DNA of 64,000 bases. Source: Rhodobacteraceae bacterium 63075. GTDB lineage: Bacteria > Pseudomonadota > Alphaproteobacteria > Rhodobacterales > Rhodobacteraceae. The translations under genes were made by a program, and so were the position numbers. The notes beneath the pieces were generated by a model. That model worked only from the letters and a program-made list of their open reading frames with translations, had not been told where the DNA came from and did not search any database. Every line of letters starts with the position of its first letter. Position 1 is the stretch's first letter. Below, piece after piece: positions 52,664 to 60,977 of the stretch. Location: assembly GCA_003417655.1 (NCBI GenBank), contig QVMW01000007.1:89438-153437 (forward strand), read 5' to 3'.

Positions 52664-52709
52664 TTCAGCGCCCATATGGGGCAGGTCAAGGCCTGCCTCG
52701 GGCGCTGAA
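52664..52709 (+). terminator. Nested hairpin after the small secreted-protein gene
   Basis: An outer perfect 10-bp stem TTCAGCGCCC (52664-52673)/GGGCGCTGAA (52700-52709) encloses an inner stem GGCAGG (52680-52685)/CCTGCC (52692-52697). No U-run follows directly. It may end transcription or protect the 3' end. Confidence 0.6.
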
Positions 52710-52860
52710 CGCGTTTCTGGAGGTCCGAATCCTCCGTCCGCTCAGCTCCGGAATGGTGTGTAAAAGCGACGAAAGCCGTCTCGCGGTAATGCATTTCGCG
52801 AATTGCACAGGGTCTTGCGCCGTGTAAGCTGATGCGGCCAAATTCATAAGAAGCAGGCTC

Positions 52861-53736
52861 ATGGAAAACTGGGACGAGATCCGCACCGCCTATTTCGTCG
52901 CACGCGAAGGCACGGTCAGCCGGGCTGCCGAATATCTCGGGATTCACCACGCAACGGTCATCCGGCACATCGATTCGCTGGAAGCGCGGATCAATACCAA
53001 GCTTTTCCAGAGACATGCGCGCGGCTACACGCCCACTGAGGCGGGCAAGGAACTCTTGCGCGTTGCGCAGGGGGCTCATGACAGGTTCACGCAGCTCGAT
53101 GCCTTCATTCGCGGCAGGAGCGACGCCGTCGAAGGTGAGTTGATCATCACCTCTCTGGTCGGGCTTGCGCCGCGGCTCATGCCGCATCTGCGCGCCTTCC
53201 AGGCCGAGCATCCCGGCGTCACCCTGCGTCATCTGGCGGGAAAGCGCCTTTTCCGGCTCGAATACGGCGAGGCGCATGTGGCCGTCCGCGCCGCGCAGGC
53301 TGCGCCGGAGGAGCCTGACAACGTGGTTCAGCAGCTCTGCGTTGTGCAGACGGCGCTCTATGCCGCGAAAGACTACATCGATGCGCAGGGCATGCCGCGC
53401 GAGGACGACGGTTTTTCCGGGCATCGCTTCGTCGCCGAGGCCGACGAAAGCTCCCGCGCGCCTTATGCGCAATGGATGCGTGAGGAGCTGGGCGACGATC
53501 AGGTCGTGTTCCGTTCGGATGAGGCGCAGGTTCAACAGGCGGCGGTTCTGAGCGGGATCGGCCTGGGCTTCATGTCGCTCGAGGCGGCGGGGCAATACCC
53601 GGGGCTCGTTCAGGTCGCGCCGCCGCGCGCGGAGTGGGACTCGCGGCTCTGGCTGGTCACGCATATGGACCTGCACCGCTCCGCGAAGGTCCAGGCGATC
53701 ACGAAGTTTCTAAAGGCCCGTATGGGCGACTGCTGA
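52861..53736 (+). CDS. LysR-family transcriptional regulator
   Basis: A 291-residue LysR-type regulator. The helix-turn-helix (GTVSRAAEYLGIHHATVIRHID, about 17-38) is followed by an effector domain from about 90, with SGIGLGFMSLEAAGQYPGL. Unusually for a LysR protein, there is no divergent gene beside it; the nearest candidates are the small secreted gene upstream and the Mrp operon downstream. Target unknown. Confidence 0.92.
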   Translation: MENWDEIRTAYFVAREGTVSRAAEYLGIHHATVIRHIDSLEARINTKLFQRHARGYTPTEAGKELLRVAQGAHDRFTQLDAFIRGRSDAVEGELIITSLVGLAPRLMPHLRAFQAEHPGVTLRHLAGKRLFRLEYGEAHVAVRAAQAAPEEPDNVVQQLCVVQTALYAAKDYIDAQGMPREDDGFSGHRFVAEADESSRAPYAQWMREELGDDQVVFRSDEAQVQQAAVLSGIGLGFMSLEAAGQYPGLVQVAPPRAEWDSRLWLVTHMDLHRSAKVQAITKFLKARMGDC

Positions 53737-53904
53737 GGCTCACAGAGGGACTTCCCAGTGTTCAGCACCCGGCAGAGAAGTCTTGTTGAGGGATAGGTTC
53801 GAGGTCAGTCGGCGAATATTGCGAGTCACAAGGTCGGATGACGGATTGCAGCCCCGGAGTGGACGTGGGAACGCGAAGCTCCCGCGCGGAATCGAGGGCG
53901 AAGC

Positions 53905-53963
53905 CCGCCGCGCATCGTCATGCTGGAAGCATGCCTTCGGCATGACGCGCCCTCACGCGGCGG
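53905..53963. repeat. Nested palindrome
   Basis: CCGCCGCG (53905-53912) pairs with CGCGGCGG (53956-53963). Inside, CGTCATGC (53916-53923) pairs with GCATGACG (53940-53947), and the tip holds GAAG/CTTC. The three-tier fold resembles a REP- or MITE-like unit. Confidence 0.55.
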
Positions 53964-54251
53964 CGATTTGGTAGCCGCATGCGCAGAGCTTTCAAATTAC
54001 AAGAATTTTGCTGGCATAAAGCGTCCAGCCCATGCGTCGGATCGCCACCGCGCGCGTCGGCAATGCGCGGCTCAAATCACGGGGCTATGTGGCCAAGTCG
54101 AGCTTGGGCGTGACTTTGCAAAGCCCCCTCCCTGCGCATCGCTGCCATCCATCGCCAGAACTTCGAATTGCGCGTCCGCTTGTAAGCGCGCGGCAGGCGG
54201 GTCAGCCGTGAACGCCGGATACTCTTTTTGCATGCCGCCGCCCCGACGAGG

Positions 54252-54310
54252 GCGAAAATCGACCGTCTCAGGTACGATTTTCCGCGCCGGGATATTGAAC
54301 CCGGCGGAAA
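54252..54310 (+). promoter_or_regulatory. Competing hairpins in the mrpA leader
   Basis: TTTTCC (54278-54283) lies in CGATTTTCCGC (54275-54285), which can pair upstream with GCGAAAATCG (54252-54261). Its TTTCC can instead pair downstream with GGAAA (54306-54310), stacked on GCCGGG/CCCGGC (54286-54305). The two folds exclude each other. Whether this acts as a switch is inference. Confidence 0.4.
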
Positions 54311-54385
54311 CAGGACAAGATTGCACAGAAGCAATGCGCAAGCTATCAAGCCTAGAACAACGCGTGACAGGGACAGGACGAATTC

Positions 54386-57271
54386 GTGACAGACGACAGT
54401 TTCTCGCTCATCATCATCGCGCTCCTGCCATTCCTGGGCGCGCTGGTTCCCGGCGTCATGATCCGGGCCGGGCGAAACGCCTGCGCGATCTTCACGGCCC
54501 TGCCCACCGCGCTCGCGCTTGTCATGCTGCTCCTGCATGCGCCCGCTGTCATGGACGGCGAGGTCATCAAAGCCGAGCTTGACTGGCTGCCTCAGCTCGG
54601 GCTTTCGGCGGCCTTCTTCCTTGACGGTCTCGGCATGCTCTTTGCCGGGATGATCCTCGGGGTCGGCCTGCTGATCACGCTCTATGCGCGCTTCTACCTC
54701 TCGGGCGAGGACCCGATGGGCCAGTTCTACACCTACCTGCTGCTTTTCCAGGGCGCGATGCTGGGCATTGTCCTCTCGGACAACATCCTGCTTTTGCTGA
54801 TCTTCTGGGAGCTGACCTCGCTCTCGTCCTTCCTTCTGATCGGCTACTGGAAGCACCTGCCCGAAGGCCGCCAGGGCGCGCGCATGGCGCTTGCGGTCAC
54901 CGGGGCAGGGGGCCTCGCCATGATCGGCGGAATGCTGATCCTCGGCAATATCGTCGGCAGCTACAACCTTACGGACATCCTCGCAGCGGGCGAGCAGATC
55001 CGGGCGCATGAATGGTATGTGCCCGCGCTCGTGCTGATCCTGCTGGGCGCCTTCACCAAGTCGGCGCAGTTCCCCTTCCACTTCTGGTTGCCGCATGCCA
55101 TGGCCGCGCCCACGCCGGTCTCGGCCTATCTGCACTCGGCGACGATGGTGAAGGCCGGTGTCTTCCTGATGGCGCGGATGTGGCCCGCGCTGGCGGGCAC
55201 GCCGGAATGGTTCTACATCGTCGCCTCGGTCGGGCTGATCACCATGGTCCTCGGCGCGGTGATCGCGCTCTTCAAGGATGACCTGAAGGCGCTGCTGGCC
55301 TTCTCGACCGTCTCGCATCTCGGCCTGCTGACCATGCTCCTGGGCTTCGGCACCGAAGCGGCGGCAATCGCTGCGGTGTTCCACATCATCAATCACCTCA
55401 CCTTCAAGGCCGCGCTCTTCATGACCGCCGGGATCGTCGATCACGAGGCCCATACCCGTGACATCAAGCGCCTCGGCGGGCTGGCAAAGCTCATGCCCAT
55501 CACCGCCGTGATCGGGACGATCACCGCGCTGTCGATGGCCGGGATCGCGCCGTTCAACGGCTTCATCTCCAAGGAGAAGATGCTCGAAGAGGCGGTGCAT
55601 ACCGTCTGGTGGGAGAATCCCTGGATCGTGCCCGCGCTGGCCACGCTCGGGGCCGTCTTCTCCGTGGCCTACAGCTTGCGCTTCATCTTCCATGTCTTCG
55701 GCGGCAAGGTGCGTGATGACTATCCTGCAAAGCCGCATGATCCGCCCTTCGGCATGTGGGCCGCGCCCGCTCTGCTGACGGTGCTCGTCGTGCTGATCGG
55801 CGTCATGCCCTTCCTCGCCGAGCCGGTGGTCAACATGGCCGCCACGGCGGTCACCGGCCATGAGACCCACGCGCATCTCAAGCTCTGGCATGGGCTCACG
55901 CCCGCGCTATACCTCTCGATCATCGCGGTCGTCGGCGGAGCCATCCTCCTGGCTCTCCACAAGCCGCTCGACCGCGCCTGGATCGCCGCGCCGCGCCCCG
56001 AGGCCAAGGCGATCTTCGACCGCCTCCTGGCCGCGCTGGCGGGCCTTGCGCAGCGGATCAGCGAAGGCAGCCACAACGGCTCGATGTCGCGCTACCTCGC
56101 GATTTTCGTCGCCGCGACGACGGTGCTGGGCTACCTCGCCTGGAGCGGGAGCGCCGCCGCCGCGCCCTCGCGCGAGCTTCTGCCGATCCCGCCTGTCGTG
56201 ATGGTCGGCTGGGTGCTGCTTCTGGTCGCGACGGCCTCCGTCGTGATCTGTCACCGCAACCGCTTCCGCGCCCTCGTGGTGATCGGGGTCATCGGACTGA
56301 TCATCTCCTTCGGCTTCGTCTACCTCTCCGCGCCCGACCTCGCGCTGACGCAGATCTCCGTCGAGACGGTGACGATCATGCTTCTGCTGCTAGCGCTGCA
56401 TTTCCTGCCCAAGGCCACGCCCGTCGAAAGCGGCGCGGCGCGGCGCCTGCGCGACGGGGTCATCGCCCTCGCAGCGGGCGCGGGCGTTGCCGCGCTGGCC
56501 TATGTCTTCATGCTGCGTGACGTCTCGACCATCTCGGGCTTTCATCTCGCCAATTCCTACAAGGGCGGCGGCGGCACCAACGTGGTCAACGTCATCCTCG
56601 TCGATTTCCGCGGCTATGACACCTATGGCGAGATCATCGTCCTCGGCATCGCCGGGCTTATCATCTTCGCGCTCATGGAAGCGCTGCTGAACGGCCCTGC
56701 CGCTGCCAAGCTGCGCAACACCGACTATTCGCAGGATCGCTCGCGCGACCGCCACCCGCTGATGATGGTGATCGCGACCCGCGTGATGATGCCGGTGGCG
56801 ATCATGGTTGGCGTCTACATCTTCCTGCGCGGTCACAACCAGCCCGGCGGCGGCTTCGTCGCGGGGCTTGTCGTCTCCATCGCGCTTCTGATGCAATACA
56901 TGGCCTCCGGCTTCGCCTGGACACAGCGCCGCCAGCAGATCGAGTATCATTCTATGATCGGCTGGGGCGTGGTGATCGCGGGTCTGACGGGCGCGGGCGC
57001 ATGGCTGGGCGGCAAGCCCTTCCTCACGAGCGGCTTCGACTATTACCATTTCCCGCCCATCGAGGAGTTCGAACTGGCCACGGCGATGCTCTTCGATCTC
57101 GGCGTCTTCCTCGCGGTGCTCGGCGGGGTGATGCTGATGCTCTACAGCCTCTCGCGGATCGCGCGCTACGCGGGCGAGACGGTCAATGTCGCCCCGATGG
57201 ATTACGACCCGTCGCAGGACGACGGCGGCGAAGGGCCCGGGAAGAGCGACCAGACTGAGAGGGAGCGCTGA
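54386..57271 (+). CDS. Na+/H+ antiporter subunit A/B fusion (Mrp/Mnh/Pha)
   Basis: A 961-residue membrane protein, the length of group-2 fused MrpA-MrpB. The first part is complex-I NuoL-like, with FPFHFWLPHAMAAPTPVSAYLHSATMVKAGV holding the key lysines. The MrpB domain begins at about residue 785 (MMPVAIMVGVYIFLRGHNQPGGGFVAG). It starts at GTG. It is the first gene of the complete operon and acts in sodium export and pH homeostasis, fitting a marine lifestyle. Confidence 0.95.
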   Translation: MTDDSFSLIIIALLPFLGALVPGVMIRAGRNACAIFTALPTALALVMLLLHAPAVMDGEVIKAELDWLPQLGLSAAFFLDGLGMLFAGMILGVGLLITLYARFYLSGEDPMGQFYTYLLLFQGAMLGIVLSDNILLLLIFWELTSLSSFLLIGYWKHLPEGRQGARMALAVTGAGGLAMIGGMLILGNIVGSYNLTDILAAGEQIRAHEWYVPALVLILLGAFTKSAQFPFHFWLPHAMAAPTPVSAYLHSATMVKAGVFLMARMWPALAGTPEWFYIVASVGLITMVLGAVIALFKDDLKALLAFSTVSHLGLLTMLLGFGTEAAAIAAVFHIINHLTFKAALFMTAGIVDHEAHTRDIKRLGGLAKLMPITAVIGTITALSMAGIAPFNGFISKEKMLEEAVHTVWWENPWIVPALATLGAVFSVAYSLRFIFHVFGGKVRDDYPAKPHDPPFGMWAAPALLTVLVVLIGVMPFLAEPVVNMAATAVTGHETHAHLKLWHGLTPALYLSIIAVVGGAILLALHKPLDRAWIAAPRPEAKAIFDRLLAALAGLAQRISEGSHNGSMSRYLAIFVAATTVLGYLAWSGSAAAAPSRELLPIPPVVMVGWVLLLVATASVVICHRNRFRALVVIGVIGLIISFGFVYLSAPDLALTQISVETVTIMLLLLALHFLPKATPVESGAARRLRDGVIALAAGAGVAALAYVFMLRDVSTISGFHLANSYKGGGGTNVVNVILVDFRGYDTYGEIIVLGIAGLIIFALMEALLNGPAAAKLRNTDYSQDRSRDRHPLMMVIATRVMMPVAIMVGVYIFLRGHNQPGGGFVAGLVVSIALLMQYMASGFAWTQRRQQIEYHSMIGWGVVIAGLTGAGAWLGGKPFLTSGFDYYHFPPIEEFELATAMLFDLGVFLAVLGGVMLMLYSLSRIARYAGETVNVAPMDYDPSQDDGGEGPGKSDQTERER

Positions 57272-57272
57272 T

Positions 57273-57641
57273 ATGGAATTCGTGGTTGCCAGCTCTGTCG
57301 GCGCGCTCACGGCTGCGGGGGTCTACCTGATCCTGCGGCTGCGGGCCTTCGCCGTGATCCTCGGGCTCGCGCTCTTGTCCTACGCGGTGAACGTGTTCCT
57401 CTTCGCCTCCGGTCGGTTGGCCATAAACATGCCGCCCATTCTCTCGCCCTACGAGGACCTGGCCTATTCCGACCCGCTGCCGCAGGCTCTCGTGCTCACG
57501 GCGATCGTGATCTCCTTCGGGATGACGGCGGTGCTGGTGATGGTGGCTCTGGGCGCGTATCTGGAATCCGAAGATGACAGGATCGACCTCGAAGACGAGG
57601 CCGAAGAGGGCGACGCGCCGGGCGAGGTGAGCAAACTATGA
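57273..57641 (+). CDS. Na+/H+ antiporter subunit C (Mrp)
   Basis: A 122-residue NuoK-like subunit with three spans: VVASSVGALTAAGVYLIL, VILGLALLSYAVNVFLFASG and LPQALVLTAIVISFGMTAVL. The ATG is one base after the mrpA stop. The acidic tail (DDRIDLEDEAEEGD) is cytoplasmic. It overlaps subunit D by 4 bp. Confidence 0.95.
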   Translation: MEFVVASSVGALTAAGVYLILRLRAFAVILGLALLSYAVNVFLFASGRLAINMPPILSPYEDLAYSDPLPQALVLTAIVISFGMTAVLVMVALGAYLESEDDRIDLEDEAEEGDAPGEVSKL

Positions 57642-59272
57642 ACCACTGGATCATCGCGCCCGTCATTCTCCCGGCCCTGCTCGCGCCGATCATCGGCTTC
57701 GTCATGCGCCACGACATCCCGCTGGCGCGGGTGGCCTCGCTGGCCGGAACGGGGGCGCTGCTGGCCATTGCCATCGGCCTGTTCCTCTCCGCCGGGGGCG
57801 ATCCGCAGGTCTACTACCTCGGCGACTGGCCAGCGCCCTTCGGGATCGTCCTGGTGCTCGACAAGCTCTCGGCCCTGATGGTGCTGCTGACGGCCGTGCT
57901 GGCCATGATCGTGCTCGTTCACGCGGTGGCCACGGGCTGGGACGCGCGTGGCTGGCATTTTCACGCGCTCTTCCAGTTCCAGCTCATGGGCGTCATCGGC
58001 GCCTTTCTCACCGGCGACGTCTTCAACCTCTTCGTCTTCTTCGAGATCCTGCTGATCGCCTCCTACGGGCTGATGATCCATTCGGGCGGGCGCAAGCGGA
58101 TGCGTGCGGGGCTGCAATACGTGGTGATCAACCTGGCAGGCTCCACGCTCTTTCTCTTCGCGCTCGGGGTGATCTATGCCGCGACAGGCACGCTGAACAT
58201 GGCCGACCTGGCGCAGCGCATTCCCGAGCTGCCCGAGGGCGAGGCCGCGCTTGTCCGCGTCGCGGCCATTCTGCTGCTCGTCGTCTTCGGGCTGAAGGCG
58301 GCGCTCTTTCCGGTCCATTTCTGGCTGCCGGCCACCTATTCCAGTGCGCCCGCGCCCGTGGCGGCGCTCTTCGCGATCATGACGAAGGTCGGCGCCTACG
58401 CGATCATCCGCGTTCATTCGCTCGCCTTCGGCCCCGATGTCGCGGCGACGGGCGGCATGATTTCGGACTGGCTCTTCCCGGCGGCGATCATCACGATCGC
58501 GGTGGGTGCCTTCGGCGTGCTCGGCGCGCGGCGTCTCATGCCGCTCATCGCCTTCTCCGTCGTCGGCTCCATGGGGGCGCTGATGGTGGCCGTTTCCGCC
58601 TTCGAGCCTGCTGCCATGACGGCAGCGCTCTACTATCTCGTGCATTCCACCTTCGCCGCCGCCGCGCTGTTCCTGCTGGCCGACCTGGTGGTCTCGCGCC
58701 GCGAGAGCGACGTATTGACCCTGCGCCCCGCGACCGTGCAGAACGGGCTCTTCGCCGCGCTCTTCTTCGCGGCGGCCATCGGCATGGCCGGCATGCCGCC
58801 GCTCAGCGGCTTTCTCGGCAAGCTGATGGTGCTCGATGCGATGCGCGCGCCGGGGCAAATGCCCTGGGCCTGGGCGGCGATCCTCATCGGCTCGCTCATG
58901 ACGATCGTCGGTTTCGCACGCGCCGGCAGCACGCTCTTCTGGAAGCCGACGGCCCTGAGCGGCGAGCCCGTGCCCGACGACGGCGCGGACCCCGCCGAGC
59001 CTGCGCCTGAACAGGCCCGGGCAGGGGCGGCCGAGATCGCCCCGACGATGCTGAGCATCGCGGCGCTCGCGCTCGTGACAGGGTTTGCAGGGCCGCTCAG
59101 CGGCTACATGTCGGACACATCCGCGCAGGTCTTCGACCGGGCGGGCTACGTCTCGGCAGTGCTCGATGGCGGCCCGGTGAAGCAGGCGGCCGAGAAGGAC
59201 AAGAAGGCCGAGGGCGCCGAGCCGTCGCAGGATGCGCCCGCAGACGAGCCCGCAGACGGGGAGGACCACTGA
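57638..59272 (+). CDS. Na+/H+ antiporter subunit D (Mrp)
   Basis: A 544-residue NuoN/M-like proton-channel subunit with about 14 spans. The core motif FPVHFWLPATYSSAPAPVAAL is followed by the channel lysine in FAIMTKVGAYAI. A long charged cytoplasmic tail (KQAAEKDKKAEGAEP to the end) is present. One base separates it from subunit E. Confidence 0.95.
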   Translation: MNHWIIAPVILPALLAPIIGFVMRHDIPLARVASLAGTGALLAIAIGLFLSAGGDPQVYYLGDWPAPFGIVLVLDKLSALMVLLTAVLAMIVLVHAVATGWDARGWHFHALFQFQLMGVIGAFLTGDVFNLFVFFEILLIASYGLMIHSGGRKRMRAGLQYVVINLAGSTLFLFALGVIYAATGTLNMADLAQRIPELPEGEAALVRVAAILLLVVFGLKAALFPVHFWLPATYSSAPAPVAALFAIMTKVGAYAIIRVHSLAFGPDVAATGGMISDWLFPAAIITIAVGAFGVLGARRLMPLIAFSVVGSMGALMVAVSAFEPAAMTAALYYLVHSTFAAAALFLLADLVVSRRESDVLTLRPATVQNGLFAALFFAAAIGMAGMPPLSGFLGKLMVLDAMRAPGQMPWAWAAILIGSLMTIVGFARAGSTLFWKPTALSGEPVPDDGADPAEPAPEQARAGAAEIAPTMLSIAALALVTGFAGPLSGYMSDTSAQVFDRAGYVSAVLDGGPVKQAAEKDKKAEGAEPSQDAPADEPADGEDH

Positions 59273-59273
59273 C

Positions 59274-59765
59274 ATGCGCAAGCGCCTGATCCCGCACCCG
59301 CTCTTGTCCATCATGCTCACGCTCGTCTGGCTCGGCCTCGTCAACAAGGTCACCCTGGGCAACCTTCTGCTGGGGGCGCTCCTCGGCCTCATCATCCCGA
59401 TGATCACCGCGCCCTACTGGCCCGACAGGCCCAAGCTGAGCCGGCCCTTCACCGTCGTTCGCTATGTCCTCGTGGTCCTTTGGGATATCGTCGTGGCCAA
59501 TGTGCAAGTGGCGCTGATGATCCTGTTCAAGCGCAATGACGATTTCAGGAGCGAATGGGTCACCGTGCCGCTCGAGCTGACATCGCCCGAGGCGATCACC
59601 GTGCTGGCCGGCACCATCACGATGACGCCGGGCACGGTTTCGGCTACGCTCTCGGCCGATGGCCACGCGATCCTTGTTCATTGCCTGCATACGGATGATC
59701 CCGAAGGTGACCGCGACCGCATCAAGGCGCGCTACGAGCGCCCGCTCAAGGAGATATTCGAATGA
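59274..59765 (+). CDS. Na+/H+ antiporter subunit E (Mrp)
   Basis: A 163-residue subunit with two N-terminal spans (LLSIMLTLVWLGLVNKVTLG, LLGALLGLIIPMIT) and the family stretch LTSPEAITVLAGTITMTPGT. I chose the ATG at 59274, after GGGGAGGA. It overlaps subunit F by ATGA. Confidence 0.94.
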   Translation: MRKRLIPHPLLSIMLTLVWLGLVNKVTLGNLLLGALLGLIIPMITAPYWPDRPKLSRPFTVVRYVLVVLWDIVVANVQVALMILFKRNDDFRSEWVTVPLELTSPEAITVLAGTITMTPGTVSATLSADGHAILVHCLHTDDPEGDRDRIKARYERPLKEIFE

Positions 59766-60031
59766 TCACCCTTGCCCTGCTTTTCGCATTCGTCTGTTTC
59801 GGCCTCGGCCTGCTCTTCTGCCTGTGGCGGATTACCATCGGCCCCGACAATGCCGACCGCATCCTTGCCCTCGACACGATGGTCATCAACGTGATCGCCC
59901 TCCTGGTGCTCTACGGGGTCTGGAAGGGCACGGCCATCTATTTCGAAGCCTCGATGCTGGTCGCCATGGTCGGCTTCGTTTCATCCGTCGCCTATTGCCG
60001 CTTCATCCTGCGCGGCGACATCATCGAGTGA
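59762..60031 (+). CDS. Na+/H+ antiporter subunit F (Mrp)
   Basis: An 89-residue three-span subunit carrying the conserved GPDNADRILALDTM loop that names the family. It is coupled to subunit E by a 4-bp overlap and followed after 8 bp by subunit G. Confidence 0.95.
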   Translation: MITLALLFAFVCFGLGLLFCLWRITIGPDNADRILALDTMVINVIALLVLYGVWKGTAIYFEASMLVAMVGFVSSVAYCRFILRGDIIE

Positions 60032-60039
60032 GGTGAAAG

Positions 60040-60417
60040 ATGCCCGGTTACGCTGAAATCCTGGTCTCGGCCTTCATCGTCCTCGGCGGGCTCTTCGGGC
60101 TTGTCGGCTCTTTCGGCCTGATCAAGCTGCGCGACACGATGCAAAGGCTGCACGGCCCGACCAAGGCGACGACGCTGGGGATCGGCAGCGTGCTGATCGC
60201 CTCGATGACGTTTTTCTACCTGATCAAGGGGCACGTTTCCTTCCACGAGCTCCTGATCACGCTGTTTCTGTTCCTCACCGCGCCGATCACGGCGAATTTC
60301 ATCGCCAAGGCCTATATCACCCGGCACATCCGCGAACAGGACCTGCCGGCGACAAGCTCGGATTATGGCTGGTCGGTCTATGACGATCCGCCCGGAAAAG
60401 AGACCGAAGAGGGCTGA
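60040..60417 (+). CDS. Na+/H+ antiporter subunit G (Mrp)
   Basis: A 125-residue three-span subunit with the conserved KLRDTMQRLHGPTKATTLG segment. It is the last gene of the operon. Its stop is only 3 bp from the stop of the convergent rhodanese gene, with no terminator between them. Confidence 0.95.
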   Translation: MPGYAEILVSAFIVLGGLFGLVGSFGLIKLRDTMQRLHGPTKATTLGIGSVLIASMTFFYLIKGHVSFHELLITLFLFLTAPITANFIAKAYITRHIREQDLPATSSDYGWSVYDDPPGKETEEG

Positions 60418-60420
60418 GCG

Positions 60421-60795
60421 TTAGCCGATCCGCTTGGGCGCGCCGGTGGACATCTCCGTGCCGATGAACGGCAGCTTGGCTTTCTTCCAGCCGCCGAATC
60501 CGCCTTCCATATGGGCGATCTTTTCCTCGCCTGCGGCCAGGGCTGCGCGGGCCATCTTCTCCGAGCGCACGCCGGAGCCGCAATAGAACACGATCGGCTT
60601 GCCCTGCTGCGAGGGCAGCTTGTCCGCCTCGAAGAACGACATGGGCAGGAGCAGCGCGCCGGGGATATGTTCGAAGGCGTATTCCTGGATGGTGCGCACA
60701 TCTATGAGCGCGATCTCGCCCGCTTCGAAGGCCTTGGAGACCTCTTCTGGCGTCCATGTTTCAAGCTTGCCGTTTTCGGTATCTTCGCTTTGCAT
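60421..60795 (-). CDS. Rhodanese-like domain protein
   Basis: A 124-residue single rhodanese domain. The active loop is YCGSGVRSEKMA with the sulphur-carrying cysteine, preceded by IDVRTIQEYAFEHIPGALL. I chose the ATG at 60795 because AAGGACA lies 8 bases before it; a longer frame to 60870 has no clear site. No signal peptide with this start. The sulphur acceptor is unknown. Confidence 0.9.
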   Translation of the reverse strand: MQSEDTENGKLETWTPEEVSKAFEAGEIALIDVRTIQEYAFEHIPGALLLPMSFFEADKLPSQQGKPIVFYCGSGVRSEKMARAALAAGEEKIAHMEGGFGGWKKAKLPFIGTEMSTGAPKRIG

Positions 60796-60977
60796 GCTGG
60801 TGTCCTTTTGCTCGATGTCTGCCGTTGCGTTCCCGTCAACATAAGAACTACATCGCCCCCCGTTCAACACTTTGTTTCGGGGATCATGGCGCGCGGCGCT
60901 GAAAAGCGTGCGCCGGGCGGTGCTGCGACATGCTTTGCTGTGGTCGAATCGCGCAGCGTCATGCTAAGTTTTGCGGC

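Larger units (their letters stand above)
53737..54385. other. Long structured spacer before the Mrp operon
   Basis: About 650 bp with no supportable gene. It contains the nested palindrome at 53905-53963, degenerate repeat copy B at 54114-54146, and competing hairpins at 54252-54310 in the probable mrpA leader. The box CAGCCCCGGAGTGGAC near 53850 matches one near 11179. A degenerate Shine-Dalgarno (AGGAC) lies 8 bases before the mrpA GTG. Confidence 0.65.

Noticed and set aside
53920..54582. Possible gene across the spacer before mrpA
   Set aside because: It runs into mrpA in another frame, has no ribosome-binding site or family match, and overlies palindromes and a degenerate repeat.
57464..59407. 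Long minus-strand frame opposite Mrp subunit D
   Set aside because: Antisense to a conserved membrane subunit; the translation is highly charged and lacks any recognisable domain.
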